A stretch of DNA of 64,000 nucleotides from Streptomyces sp. NBC_00286 (GTDB lineage: Bacteria > Actinomycetota > Actinomycetes > Streptomycetales > Streptomycetaceae). Positions 16,111 through 25,179 of the stretch are shown piece after piece; positions within the stretch are counted from its first letter, which is position 1; each line of letters opens with the position of its first letter. The notes under the pieces are model-generated. The model had not been told where the DNA came from. It saw only the letters and a list, made by a program, of their open reading frames with translations, and searched no databases. The translations under genes were made by a program, and so were the position numbers. The stretch lies in assembly GCF_036173125.1 (NCBI RefSeq), contig NZ_CP108054.1, forward strand, positions 1,798,001 to 1,862,000. The letters run 5' to 3'.

Positions 16111-16652
16111 CTTGGCACCATATCCGCGGTGAGGGCCCAGCGTTCGTGATCCCGCCAGTCGCCGTCTATGAAGAGGAAGTCCGGCGAGAAGCCCTCGAGG
16201 CGGAAGCCACAGCGGCGGGCGAGGGCGATCGAAGCGGCGTTGTCCGGCTGGACGTTGATCTCCAGCCTGTGCAGGCCGAGTCTGCCGAACGCGTACCGTA
16301 CGACCAGGTCGAGGCCCTCGGTCATCAAGCCGCGGCCTGCGGCGTGGGCGAAGGCGCCGTAGCCCAGGGCGCCGTTGAGGAAGGCGCCCTCGACGATGTT
16401 GTTGATGTTGATGAACCCGGAGATGCCACCACCGTCCGTCTCGCAGACCAGGAAACCGGTCTTCGTGGGGTCCTCGAGGAGACGTTTCGCGTACGCGGTG
16501 TAGGCGGCCGTGCCGGTGGGTGGGAAGAGCCACGGGTGGTGCAGGGCTTTGCTTTCGCGCGCGCGGGATGTGAACTCGACGGCGTCGTCGTAGCGGTAAT
16601 GGCGTATGCCTACGTGGGTGCCTTCGGCGAGGTAGCGGTTCGGTTCTGGCAC
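16107..16652 (-). CDS. RimJ/RimL-type GNAT acetyltransferase
   Basis: A 181-residue GNAT protein from GTG 16652, with GGAGGG 13 nt upstream; the open frame extends further but lacks family similarity. It shows VGIRHYRYDDAVEFTSRAR at the N terminus, the acetyl-CoA pyrophosphate loop region around AAGRGLMTEGLDLVVRYAF and the NAASIALARRCGFRLEG signature of the RimJ/RimL branch. These enzymes acetylate N-terminal amines of ribosomal proteins or small molecules. Overlap with the arginase-fold gene implies co-expression. Confidence 0.88.
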   Translation of the reverse strand: MPEPNRYLAEGTHVGIRHYRYDDAVEFTSRARESKALHHPWLFPPTGTAAYTAYAKRLLEDPTKTGFLVCETDGGGISGFININNIVEGAFLNGALGYGAFAHAAGRGLMTEGLDLVVRYAFGRLGLHRLEINVQPDNAASIALARRCGFRLEGFSPDFLFIDGDWRDHERWALTADMVPR

Positions 16653-16721
16653 GTATCCACGGTAACCCTCCGCTGGTTGTTCGGTTCGGAGAGCTCTGTT
16701 GGTTCTGTGTTTTGGCGGCTG

Positions 16722-16772
16722 CGGGTTGTATGTGGCTTGTCGCGCAGTTCCCCGCGCCCCTACTTGGGCTGA
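16722..16772. repeat. Dispersed intergenic repeat, plus-orientation copy
   Basis: GTATGTGGCTTGTCGCGCAG followed by TTCCCCGCGCCCCT matches the family core; the closing arm of the hairpin is degenerate here (ACTTGGGCT). It lies between the S66 peptidase end and the acetyltransferase start. Confidence 0.8.
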
Positions 16773-16806
16773 GCGCGCGCTATAGAAGTGCACCTAACGT
16801 CCAGCG

Positions 16807-17730
16807 CTACAGCAACGCAGGTACTTCCAGTGTCAGGGTTGCCTCCTCCGCGTCCAGCTCCGCCCGTACCCCGAACGGGATCGTCAGCGCGCCCTCGCCG
16901 TGGCCGAAGCCGAATTCCTCGGTGATCGGGATGCCCAGGCCGCCGAGGCGGTCCATCAGCAGGGCTCGTACCTCGGCGTACGGGGCGCACTCCTCCCAGG
17001 AGCCGAGTAGGATCCCGGTGGCCCCCTCGAACCAGCCTGCGCGCAGGAGTTGGGTGAGGTAGCGGTCGAGGCGGTACGTCTCCTCGCCGACGTCCTCCAG
17101 GCAGAGCAGGCCGCCGCGTGCCGAGGGGCGGGCCCAAGGGGTCCCCAGTTCGGCCGCGAGCAGGCAGAGGCAGCCGCCCAGGAGGACGCCTCGTGCGCGG
17201 CCCGGCACCAGCGCCCTGCCGCCCGAGGCGATGGTCCGCACCGACTCCGGCTCGAAGAGCGTCGCCCGCAGATGCTCCTGTGCCCGCGCGTTCTTCAGGA
17301 AGTCGACGCCCGCGACCATCGGCCCGTGCAGCGTCACGAGCCCCATCCGCCTCGCGAACGCCTCGTGCAGGGCGGTGATGTCGCTGAAGCCCACGAACAC
17401 CTTGGGTCCGGCCGCGCGCATCGCGTCCCAGTCGAGCAGGCCGATCATGCGCTGAACTCCGTATCCGCCGCGGGCGCACAGTACGGCGTCGACGGACGGA
17501 TCGCACCAGGCGCTCTGCAGATCGGCGGCCCGGTCGGCGTCCGTGCCCGCCAGGTACCCGAACTCCGTCTGCCGGTCGAGGACATGAGACCCCACGACCG
17601 GGTCGAGGTCCCAGCCGCGCAGGATGTCGAGCCCTGCCTCGAGCCGTTCCTCGGGGACCGGACCGCTGGGCGCGACGACGGCGACACGGGCGCCGGGGGC
17701 CAGTCTCCGGGGGCGTACGAGGGTCTTCAC
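16807..17730 (-). CDS. LD-carboxypeptidase (peptidase S66, LdcA family)
   Basis: A 307-residue S66 peptidase, which in other bacteria removes the terminal D-alanine from tetrapeptides during murein recycling. Motifs: VAVVAPSGPV at the N terminus, CARGGYGVQRM, VFVGFSDITALH with the nucleophilic Ser, CLEDVGEETYRLDR with the catalytic Glu and GFGHGEGALTIPFG with the catalytic His. No signal peptide, so cytoplasmic as expected. GTG 17730 overlaps the S9 peptidase stop (GTGA). Confidence 0.92.
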   Translation of the reverse strand: MKTLVRPRRLAPGARVAVVAPSGPVPEERLEAGLDILRGWDLDPVVGSHVLDRQTEFGYLAGTDADRAADLQSAWCDPSVDAVLCARGGYGVQRMIGLLDWDAMRAAGPKVFVGFSDITALHEAFARRMGLVTLHGPMVAGVDFLKNARAQEHLRATLFEPESVRTIASGGRALVPGRARGVLLGGCLCLLAAELGTPWARPSARGGLLCLEDVGEETYRLDRYLTQLLRAGWFEGATGILLGSWEECAPYAEVRALLMDRLGGLGIPITEEFGFGHGEGALTIPFGVRAELDAEEATLTLEVPALL

Positions 17731-19706
17731 TTGGTCAGCTCCAGTGTGGGGATGCCCGCTGGATTGAGGCCGAAGACCTGGGCGTACAGGGAGAGTTCGG
17801 ACTCCAGGACCCGCACCATCGTGTCCGCGCGCCTGAAGCCGTGTCCCTCGCCCTCGAAGGCGATGTACGCGTGCGGCACCCGCCGCCCCTCCGCCTCCAT
17901 TCGGGCCAGGAACCGTTCGCACTGGGCGGGAGGGCAGATGACGTCGTCGAGGCCCTGGAGGAGCAGGAAGGGTGCGGTGATGCGGTCGGCGTGCTCGGTG
18001 GGTGAGCGTTCGGCGTACCGGCCGGGTACCTCGGCGAAGGGGCCGACGAGGGTTTCCAGGTACTGGGACTCGAAGTCGTGCGTCCCTTCGGCGCTCCAGC
18101 CGGCGAGGTCGAGGATCGGGTAGAGGATGGTTCCGCAGGCGTAGACGTCGGTGGTCGTCAGGGACGCGGCGGCGGTCCAGCCGCCCGCGCTGCCGCCCCG
18201 GATGGCGAGCCGGTCGCGGTCGGCGGTGCCCTCGTCGGCGAGCGCGAGCGCGACGGCCGCGCAGTCCTCGACGTCGACGACGCCCCACTGCTCGCGCAGG
18301 CGGTTCCGGTATGCGCGGCCGTGGCCGGTGGATCCGCCGTAGTTGACCTCGGCGACGCCGATGCCGCGGGAGGTGAAGTAGGCGATCTGCAGGTCGAGTA
18401 CGAGCGGGGCGCGGTCGGTGGGGCCGCCGTGGGCCCAGACGACGTAGGGCGGGAGTTCGTCGCCGGGGGCGACGCAGGCGGGGTGGTGCGGCGGGTAGAT
18501 GTGGGCGTGGATCTCGCGTCCGGCGGGGCCGTTGAAGGTGCGGATCTGTGGCTCGGGGTAGTACGTGGGGTCCACGGGATCGTCGTGGGCGTCTCCGATG
18601 ACGCGGGCCCGGCGGGTGCCGGCGTCGAGTTCGACGACCTCGTACGCGCTGCGCGGGCTGGCGGCGATGCCGAGGACGCGGCTGCCGTTCGCGGCGAGGT
18701 TGGACGCGAACTCGGTCCACGGTCCGGCCGTGTCGACGACCTCGCCGGTCTCCGGGTCGAGGATGCCGAGCGCGGTGGCGCCGCGCCCGTGCACGACGGC
18801 GATCAGTCCGTCCGCCAGGGGGGCGAACCAGCGCCGGCCGATCTTCCACAGCGGTCCGCCGAACTCCTCCTCGCGCGGGCACAGGGGCTCGCCGTCGCGA
18901 TAGAGGTTCCACCAGCCGGTGCGGTCGCTGGAGTAGAGAAGGGCGCCGTCGGCGGCCCAGTCGACCTGGGCGATCGACTCGTCGGGACCGCCCGCGGCCC
19001 GCCGGGCATCGTGGAGGGTCCCGTCGGCGGCCACGTCGGCGAGCATCAGTTCCGTACCGTCCCACGGCATCCGCGGGTGGTCCCAGGCGAGCCAGGCGGC
19101 CCGCCGTCCGTCGGGCGAGACCCGGGGGCCGGTGACGAACTGGTGCCGGTCGTCGGTGAGTTCGCGTACGGCGTCCAGGTCCTGCTCCGCCGAGCCGTCC
19201 AGCGGCACGGCGGCCACGACGCGGCGTACGTCGGTGGGCCCGTCCCCGGTGAACTCCTCCAGTACGCACCAGACTTCGCCCCGCTCAAGGTGCAACTGCG
19301 GGTCCACCCAGCGCAGTCCGCCGCCCACGAGCGACACGGGCGTGAGGGGGCGCGGTTCACCGTCGGGGGCGGCGGGCTCGTACACGTACAGCCGCTGGTC
19401 GACGAAGTTGACGAAGACGATCAGCGGGCCGGTGTCGAGCATCGTGCCGGTCCAGGGCTGTCCGCCGTACTCGATGACGCGGCTGCGCACGTTCCACGGC
19501 GCGGGCAGCACCGACTCCTCGCTGCCGTCGGCACGCCGGCGCACCAGCGTGCGGCGACCGCCCTCGTTGGGCCGTGGCTCGGTCCACCAGGCCTCGTCAC
19601 CGACGAAGCCGACGTACTCGGGATGCCCGTCGTGCGCGGCGGCAAGCGACGCGTCGATGGGCGAGGGCCAGGAACCGTAGGCCAGGGTCTGCACAATGTC
19701 CCCCAT
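17727..19706 (-). CDS. S9-family prolyl oligopeptidase/acylaminoacyl peptidase
   Basis: A 659-residue serine peptidase. The N-terminal ~400 residues form a beta-propeller (repeated WSPDGR-like blades, for example VSPDGRRAAWLAWDHP), and the C-terminal alpha/beta-hydrolase domain contains GGSAGGW with the nucleophile near residue 506, LLLQGLDDVICP with the catalytic Asp region and FEGEGHGFR with the catalytic His. Cytoplasmic, with substrates limited to short peptides by the propeller. ATG 19706 follows AGGGAAG. First gene of a pair with the LD-carboxypeptidase. Confidence 0.92.
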   Translation of the reverse strand: MGDIVQTLAYGSWPSPIDASLAAAHDGHPEYVGFVGDEAWWTEPRPNEGGRRTLVRRRADGSEESVLPAPWNVRSRVIEYGGQPWTGTMLDTGPLIVFVNFVDQRLYVYEPAAPDGEPRPLTPVSLVGGGLRWVDPQLHLERGEVWCVLEEFTGDGPTDVRRVVAAVPLDGSAEQDLDAVRELTDDRHQFVTGPRVSPDGRRAAWLAWDHPRMPWDGTELMLADVAADGTLHDARRAAGGPDESIAQVDWAADGALLYSSDRTGWWNLYRDGEPLCPREEEFGGPLWKIGRRWFAPLADGLIAVVHGRGATALGILDPETGEVVDTAGPWTEFASNLAANGSRVLGIAASPRSAYEVVELDAGTRRARVIGDAHDDPVDPTYYPEPQIRTFNGPAGREIHAHIYPPHHPACVAPGDELPPYVVWAHGGPTDRAPLVLDLQIAYFTSRGIGVAEVNYGGSTGHGRAYRNRLREQWGVVDVEDCAAVALALADEGTADRDRLAIRGGSAGGWTAAASLTTTDVYACGTILYPILDLAGWSAEGTHDFESQYLETLVGPFAEVPGRYAERSPTEHADRITAPFLLLQGLDDVICPPAQCERFLARMEAEGRRVPHAYIAFEGEGHGFRRADTMVRVLESELSLYAQVFGLNPAGIPTLELTK

Positions 19707-19740
19707 CTTCCCTGTCTAACCAGCCTTGGTGAAGTCCGCG

Positions 19741-19769
19741 CTCCTAAGAGGCCGCAGGTCTCTTAGGAG
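19741..19769. promoter_or_regulatory. Perfect 10-bp inverted repeat upstream of the S9 peptidase
   Basis: CTCCTAAGAG, a 9-nt spacer and CTCTTAGGAG form a perfect inverted repeat 35 bp before the S9 start codon and about 155 bp after the M20 stop. It is either an operator for the S9-S66 pair or a terminator for the M20 transcript; the absence of a T-run favours an operator. Confidence 0.5.
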
Positions 19770-19789
19770 CGCGGGGCCGTGTCAATTTG

Positions 19790-19895
19790 CGGCTCCGCCG
19801 CGATGGGGGTCCCCCCGCTCTGGGGTCCCCCCAGGCCCTTAAGGCACTGGGGGAGAATTCGAGAGTGGGGGAGCGACCAGCCACGACGTACCCGC
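19790..19895. repeat. Cluster of palindromic repeats (GGGGGTCCCCCC type) plus a partial core repeat
   Basis: Between the M20 and S9 genes lie GCGGCTCCGCCGC, GGGGGTCCCCCC, GGGGTCCCCCC and a CACTGGGGGAG block, then GAGCGACCAGCCACGACG, a partial copy of the other dispersed repeat. This shows the two repeat families landing next to each other. Confidence 0.7.
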
Positions 19896-19924
19896 AGCGT
19901 CGAACCGCATTCCCAGCGGAGCGC

Positions 19925-21229
19925 TTACGCCACGCGTAGGAAGCGGTCGAGTACCCGGACGCCGAAGTGCAACGCCTCGATCGGTACGCGTTCGTCGACG
20001 CCGTGGAACATGGCCTGGTAGTCGTAACCCTCGGGGAGCTTCAGCGGCGTGAACCCGTATCCGGTGATGCCGAGACGCGAGAACTGCTTGGCGTCCGTGC
20101 CGCCCGACATGCAGTACGGCACGACATGCCCCTCGGGCGCGAACTCCTCGACGGCGGCGCGCATCCTGGCGTACGTCGGTGAGTCCAGCGGCGCCTGGAG
20201 GGCCACTTCGTGGTGGTGGAACTCCCATTCCACGTCCGGCCCGGTGAGTTCGTCGAGCGTTGCGCGGAACTCGTCCTCGTGGCCGGGGAGATAGCGTCCG
20301 TCGACGTACGCGACGGCCTCCCCCGGGATCACGTTGACCTTGTAACCGGCGTTCAGCATGGTCGGGTTGGCGCTGTTGCGGACGGTGGCCTCGACGAGCT
20401 TCGCCGCCGGGCCGAGCTTGTCCAGCAGCCCGTCCACGTCCTCCAGGTCGGGCTCGATGCCGTACAGCGCGGCGAGTTCGACGAGGGCCGCGCGGACGGT
20501 CGGCGTCAGCCGCAGCGGCCACTCGTGCGCGCCGATCCGTGTGATGGCGGCGGCGAGACGGGTGACCGCGTTCTCCCGGTTGACCTTGGAGCCGTGCCCG
20601 GCCCTGCCGCGTGCGGTGAGCTTCAGCCAGCCGGTACCGCGCTCCCCGGCCGCGAGGGGATACAGCTCCCGCCCGGCACCGTCATGGAAGGTGAACGCCC
20701 CCGACTCGCTGATGCCCTCGGTGCACCCGTCGAAAAGCTCCCGGTGCTGGTCCGCGAGAAAGCCCGAGCCGTCCTCGGCGCTCGCCTCCTCGTCGGCGGT
20801 GAAGGCGATGACGAGGTCCCGGCGGGGGCGTACGCCGTCACGCGCCCACTGCCGTACAACGGCGAGGATCATCGCGTCCATGTTCTTCATGTCGACCGCG
20901 CCCCGCCCCCAGACGACCCCGTCCCGGACCTCCCCGGAGAACGGGTGCACGTTCCAGTCCTCGGCCTGCGCGGGAACCACGTCCAGATGACCGTGGACGA
21001 GCAGCGCTTCGGCGGACGGGTCGCTGCCCTCGAGGCGTGCGACGACGTTCGTACGCCCCTTCGTGCGCTCCAGCAGCGTCGGCTCCAGGCCCGCCTCGGC
21101 GAGCCGCGCGGCGGCGTACTCGGCGGCGGGCCGCTCCTGGCAGTCGCCGCCCCCGCGATTGGTCGTGTCGATACGGATGAGGTCGGAGGTGAACTCCACG
21201 ACCTCGTCCAGTGCCTGCTGGTCAGCCAT
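19925..21229 (-). CDS. M20-family metallopeptidase (dipeptidase/deacylase)
   Basis: A 434-residue M20/M25/M40 zinc hydrolase. Metal ligands are all visible: H81 and D83 in HGHLD, D113 in GRGAVDMKN, E147/E148 in TADEEAS, with later Asp and His ligands (ISESGAF region and FHGVDER). The dimerisation lid (about residues 190-310) includes GRAGHGSKVNRENAV. It would cleave dipeptides or N-acyl amino acids in the cytoplasm. ATG 21229 overlaps the M55 gene stop by 8 bp, giving a two-peptidase operon. Confidence 0.92.
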   Translation of the reverse strand: MADQQALDEVVEFTSDLIRIDTTNRGGGDCQERPAAEYAAARLAEAGLEPTLLERTKGRTNVVARLEGSDPSAEALLVHGHLDVVPAQAEDWNVHPFSGEVRDGVVWGRGAVDMKNMDAMILAVVRQWARDGVRPRRDLVIAFTADEEASAEDGSGFLADQHRELFDGCTEGISESGAFTFHDGAGRELYPLAAGERGTGWLKLTARGRAGHGSKVNRENAVTRLAAAITRIGAHEWPLRLTPTVRAALVELAALYGIEPDLEDVDGLLDKLGPAAKLVEATVRNSANPTMLNAGYKVNVIPGEAVAYVDGRYLPGHEDEFRATLDELTGPDVEWEFHHHEVALQAPLDSPTYARMRAAVEEFAPEGHVVPYCMSGGTDAKQFSRLGITGYGFTPLKLPEGYDYQAMFHGVDERVPIEALHFGVRVLDRFLRVA

Positions 21230-22055
21230 ACTGCTCCTCCACGGCGGCCGAGACGATCGTGGTGACCGCCTTGAAGGTACGGATGCACCGGTACATCGTC
21301 TCGCTGGTGTACGCGACTTTCCGCTCCCCGATCTGAGCAACACCCGGCACGACGGTGGCCGCCGAGGCCAGATGCTCGGCGTCGAATTCCACCGCCACCG
21401 TGAACGGATCGCCCCGCACGGGCTCGTACCGCACGGCGAGCCCAACCGCCTCCTTGGCCGCCGCCCGGATATCGGCCGCGGTCCGCGCGGGCGTCCGGCA
21501 CACCGCGGCATACCGCGAGACATGGTCCTTCACGGCGACCTTCAACGCCTCGGGCGCATACCCGAGCGCGTCCTCGCAGGCCACGTCATCGCCGGTGACG
21601 AGGACGACGGGCACGCCGTACTCCGCGACGACGTGCGCGTTGAGCAGACCCTCACTGGCGCGTACGTCATTGATCCACACGCCGGTGATCGAGTTCGCGA
21701 GATAGGTGTGGGCGAGCACCCCCTCCATGCCCGCCCCCGCGTGATACCCGACGAACGCGACGCCGTCGACGTCCTCGTGCTGCACGCCCTCCACCATCGA
21801 CAGCGCCTTGTGCCGCCCGGTCAGCATCTGCGCCCGCTCGTCCAGCCGCTCGAGCAGCAGATTGCGCATGGTCCAGTGCGCCTCATTGATGAGAACGTCG
21901 TCGGCACCCCCGTCGAAGAACCCGAGCACAGCGGCGTTCACATCCGAAGTGAACATCCCCCGGCAACGCTCCCACTCGGGCCTCCCTGGCAGCACATCGG
22001 CCGGCCAGGTCACGCCGGTGGCACCCTCCATGTCGGCGCTGATGAGGATCTTCAT
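21222..22055 (-). CDS. M55-family D-aminopeptidase (DppA-like)
   Basis: A 277-residue M55 peptidase, a self-compartmentalising zinc D-aminopeptidase in the model protein DppA of Bacillus. The N terminus has the SADMEGATGV signature (D8, E10 metal ligands), with further ligands in VGYHAGAG and INDVRASEG. It would release D-amino acids from short peptides such as murein fragments. With M20, S9 and S66 peptidases downstream it suggests peptide scavenging or cell-wall recycling. ATG at 22055. Confidence 0.92.
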   Translation of the reverse strand: MKILISADMEGATGVTWPADVLPGRPEWERCRGMFTSDVNAAVLGFFDGGADDVLINEAHWTMRNLLLERLDERAQMLTGRHKALSMVEGVQHEDVDGVAFVGYHAGAGMEGVLAHTYLANSITGVWINDVRASEGLLNAHVVAEYGVPVVLVTGDDVACEDALGYAPEALKVAVKDHVSRYAAVCRTPARTAADIRAAAKEAVGLAVRYEPVRGDPFTVAVEFDAEHLASAATVVPGVAQIGERKVAYTSETMYRCIRTFKAVTTIVSAAVEEQYG

Positions 22056-22248
22056 GGTGCGTCACGTTACGCGCCGGACCCGGAACCGGCCAGGAATGAG
22101 GAGGAGCTCAGCTCCAGTTCCCACCCCACTCGCAAACCCTGACAATTCACACTTCTCAGACCTCTGCAATGAGTTCTACCCTCATGTACAGATGGCGGGC
22201 GATGGCCGGCCTGTCGACCACCGCCGCCTGTAACGAGCGGAGGCGGAG

Positions 22249-23496
22249 ATGAAAGCGTCGATACGGCGGTCCGCGATCTTCACAAGCGCAGCTGCTCTGG
22301 TGATAGCCGTCTGCGGCACGACGGGTACCGCCCAGGCCGACCCGGGCGATGGTGAGCTCCAGTTCGGCTACGTCCTGCCGGAGACGGGACAGCTGGCCTA
22401 CCTCGGCCCACCCCAGATCGAGTCGTTGAAGTTCGCGATACAGAAGATCAACGACGCCGGCGGGGTGCTGGACAAGCCCGTGCCGGCTGTGGTTTCCAGT
22501 GACGAGGCGGGCCAGGAGGCCGTTGCCGCGCAGTCGGCCGACCGGGTCCTCGCGGCGGGCGTGGACGCGATCGTCGGCGCCGCGGCTTCCGGCATGTCGC
22601 TGGCGTTCATCGACCGGGTGACCGGAGCGGGCGTCGTGCAGTGTTCGGGGTCGAACACCGCCCCCACCTTCACCGACTACGAGGACGACGGGTTCTACTT
22701 CCGTACCGCCCCGAGCGACGCCCTGCAGGGACCCATCCTGGCGGACGTCGTCCGCGAGGACGGCCACGACCGGGTGGCCGTGGTCGCACGGGCGGACGAC
22801 TACGGGCGCGGCCTCATGGAGGCCACACGGGAGACACTCGAGGACCGCGGTGTGACGGTGACGCTCGCCGAGACGTACGACCCGAAGGCGACCAACTTCG
22901 ACCAGGTCGTCCAGCAGATAGAGAACTCCAGGCCGGACGCCGCCGTGGTGATCGCGTTCGAGGAAGGCACCCAGATCCTGCAGGGCATGATCGAGTCCGG
23001 ACTCGGGCCCGACCAGATCGGTGTCTACGGCGCCGACGGACTGCGCAGCGAGGAGCTGCCCTCGCTGGTCGCCCCGGGCCAGCCGGAGCGGCTCGCCGGG
23101 ATGAAGGGGACCGCGCCGGCATCGGAGTCGAACGAGCAGTACGTGAAGGATCTGCAGGAGTTCGCTCCGGAGCTGAAGGAGTTGCAGTTCGCACCGCAGG
23201 TGTTCGACTGCGTGAACACGATCGCGCTCGCTGCCGAGAAGGCGGGGTCCGACGACCCGGGCGAATACGTGAAGGAGATGAACGGGATCACCAGGGGCGG
23301 CGAGAAGTGCAACTCGTTCGCCGCCTGCAAGGAGCTGATCGCCGACGACAGGGACATCGACTACGAGGGTGTGAGCGGTCCGCTCAACTTCACCGACAAG
23401 GGCGAGCCCGGCCAGGCGACGATCGAGGTGTACGGCTACGACGACGAAGGACGGTTGCAGACCCTGCGCACCGAGACCAGCGAGGCACAGGAGTGA
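22249..23496 (+). CDS. Branched-chain-amino-acid-type ABC transporter substrate-binding protein (LivK-like)
   Basis: A 415-residue periplasmic-binding-fold type I protein. Residues 1-30 are a signal peptide with hydrophobic core AAALVIAVCGTTGTAQA; the Cys in it does not sit in a good lipobox, so lipid anchoring is uncertain. The mature part shows GYVLPETGQLAYLGPP, IQKINDAGGVLDKPV and VGAAASGMSLAFID, typical of LivK/AmiC-type receptors. ATG 22249 follows GGAGGCGGAG. It is convergent with livF-livG-livM-livH, so it is not in the same transcript, but no other receptor is present nearby. Confidence 0.9.
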   Translation: MKASIRRSAIFTSAAALVIAVCGTTGTAQADPGDGELQFGYVLPETGQLAYLGPPQIESLKFAIQKINDAGGVLDKPVPAVVSSDEAGQEAVAAQSADRVLAAGVDAIVGAAASGMSLAFIDRVTGAGVVQCSGSNTAPTFTDYEDDGFYFRTAPSDALQGPILADVVREDGHDRVAVVARADDYGRGLMEATRETLEDRGVTVTLAETYDPKATNFDQVVQQIENSRPDAAVVIAFEEGTQILQGMIESGLGPDQIGVYGADGLRSEELPSLVAPGQPERLAGMKGTAPASESNEQYVKDLQEFAPELKELQFAPQVFDCVNTIALAAEKAGSDDPGEYVKEMNGITRGGEKCNSFAACKELIADDRDIDYEGVSGPLNFTDKGEPGQATIEVYGYDDEGRLQTLRTETSEAQE

Positions 23497-23533
23497 CCGG
23501 GAGGAACGACAGCAGGAGCCACAGGGACAGGAG

Positions 23534-24274
23534 TCAACGGGCGCGGGCGAGCGTGCCGAGGTAGAGCTCGATCACCTTCTCGTCGTGCAGCAGGGCTGCG
23601 CCGGCACCGGTGTACGCGTTGCGGCCCTGGTCCAGGACGTAGCCGCGGTCGCAGAACTGCAGGCACCTGCGGGCGTTCTGCTCGACCATGAGGACGGCGA
23701 CGCCCGCGTTGTTGATCATTCTGCACCGGTCGAAGACGTGGTCCTGATGGAGCGGTGACAGGCCGGCCGACGGCTCGTCGAGCAGGAGCAACTGGGGCTC
23801 CATCATCAGCGCGCGCGCCATCGCCAGCATCTGGCGTTCGCCGCCGGACATCGCGTCGGCCTTCTGCTTCCGGCGGTCGGCCAGCACGGGGAAGAGCTCC
23901 TCCACTGCCGCGGTCCGGCGCGCGTAGTTCCTGGGCCGCAGATAGACGCCCATCCGCAGATTCTCCTCGACGGTCAGCGTGGGGAACACGTTCTGCAGCT
24001 GCGGTACGTAGCCCACGCCCCGCCGGACCAGTTCGTGCGCGGGCCGGTTGGTGACGTCCTCGCCGCGCAGTCGCACACTCCCGCCTCGCGCCCGCAGCAG
24101 CCCGAAGACGGCCTTGATGAGCGTCGACTTGCCGGCGCCGTTCGGGCCGATCACTCCGACCACCTCGCCCGGCCGCACCTCGAGGCTGCATCCGCGCAGC
24201 ACGTCGACACCGGGGACATAGCCGGCGACGATGTCGTCGGCCGCCAGCACCGCTGCCTGCTCTTCGGCGGACAT
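23534..24274 (-). CDS. livF: ABC transporter ATP-binding protein, LivF type
   Basis: A 246-residue ATPase of the branched-chain amino acid uptake family. Walker A GPNGAGKST (about residues 42-50), signature MSGGERQMLAMARAL, Walker B LLLLDEPSAGL and a switch His in VLMVEQNARR. LivF-type proteins are shorter than LivG-type and pair with them. ATG 24274 with AAGGAGGAG upstream, 2 bp after the livG stop. Last gene of the operon; ends 37 bp before the convergent receptor gene. Confidence 0.92.
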   Translation of the reverse strand: MSAEEQAAVLAADDIVAGYVPGVDVLRGCSLEVRPGEVVGVIGPNGAGKSTLIKAVFGLLRARGGSVRLRGEDVTNRPAHELVRRGVGYVPQLQNVFPTLTVEENLRMGVYLRPRNYARRTAAVEELFPVLADRRKQKADAMSGGERQMLAMARALMMEPQLLLLDEPSAGLSPLHQDHVFDRCRMINNAGVAVLMVEQNARRCLQFCDRGYVLDQGRNAYTGAGAALLHDEKVIELYLGTLARAR

Positions 24275-24276
24275 CG

Positions 24277-25179
24277 CTACTCCTCCTTACCCTTCCCGTT
24301 CCCCATTTCCTCCCCGTTCCCCTTCTGCCCGGTCGCCTGCGGTTCGTCGTGCCGTTTGCCCAGGTAGGCGTCCACGACGGCGGCGTTCCGGCTGATCGTG
24401 TGCGGTGGGCCTTCGGCCACGAGGTGGCCGTCGGCCATGACGGCCACCCAGTCGCTGATGCCCATCACCACGTCCATGTCGTGCTCGACGAAGCACACCG
24501 TCAGCCCCTCGTCGCGCAGCTGGGTGATGTGTCCGAGCAGCGACTGGGTCAGCGCGGGATTCACCCCGGCCATCGGCTCGTCGAGCAGGAGCATGACCGG
24601 CCGGGTCATCAGCGCGCGGGCCAGTTCCAGCAGCTTGCGCTGACCGCCGGAGAGCGTGCCGGCATGGTCGTCGCGCAGGGGCCCGAGCCGGAACCGGTCC
24701 AGCAGTTCGTCGGCCCGGCGCTCGAGCTCCCGCTCCTGCCCGTGCCACAGCGGTCGCAGCAGCGCGGGCAGCGCCCGCTCGCCGCGTTGCCCGGGCGCCG
24801 CGAGCAGCATGTTCTCCAGCACGGTGAGCCGGGCGAGCGTCCTGGTGAGCTGGAACGTACGGACCAGTCCTCGCCGCGCCACCCGGTGCGCCGGGGCGCC
24901 GGTGAGCCGCTGTCCGTCGAACGACCACCGGCCGCCGTCGGCCCGGTCGAACCCGCTCACCACGTTGAACAACGTGGTCTTGCCGGCGCCGTTGGGCCCT
25001 ATGAGCGCTGTGATGGCCCCCCGCTGCACCTCCAGGTGCTCCACCCGCACGGCGACGAGGCCGCCGAAGGTACGGGTCACCTGGTCCATGACCAGCAGAG
25101 GGTCGGGCTTGCGTACCCCCGGCTCGGGAACGGTCGCGGAGAGCCGGTCGGCGTTGGACACGCCTGTGTCAGCGGCCAC
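24277..25179 (-). CDS. livG: ABC transporter ATP-binding protein, LivG type
   Basis: A 300-residue ATPase. Walker A GPNGAGKTT, the LivG-type FDRADGG loop, signature LSGGQRKLLELARAL, Walker B MLLLDEPMAGVNP and switch VCFVEHDMDVVM. It has a 25-residue N-terminal extension and a C-terminal Lys/Glu/Gly-rich tail (MGNGKGKEE). It starts inside the 3' end of livM (11-bp overlap). Confidence 0.92.
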   Translation of the reverse strand: MAADTGVSNADRLSATVPEPGVRKPDPLLVMDQVTRTFGGLVAVRVEHLEVQRGAITALIGPNGAGKTTLFNVVSGFDRADGGRWSFDGQRLTGAPAHRVARRGLVRTFQLTRTLARLTVLENMLLAAPGQRGERALPALLRPLWHGQERELERRADELLDRFRLGPLRDDHAGTLSGGQRKLLELARALMTRPVMLLLDEPMAGVNPALTQSLLGHITQLRDEGLTVCFVEHDMDVVMGISDWVAVMADGHLVAEGPPHTISRNAAVVDAYLGKRHDEPQATGQKGNGEEMGNGKGKEE

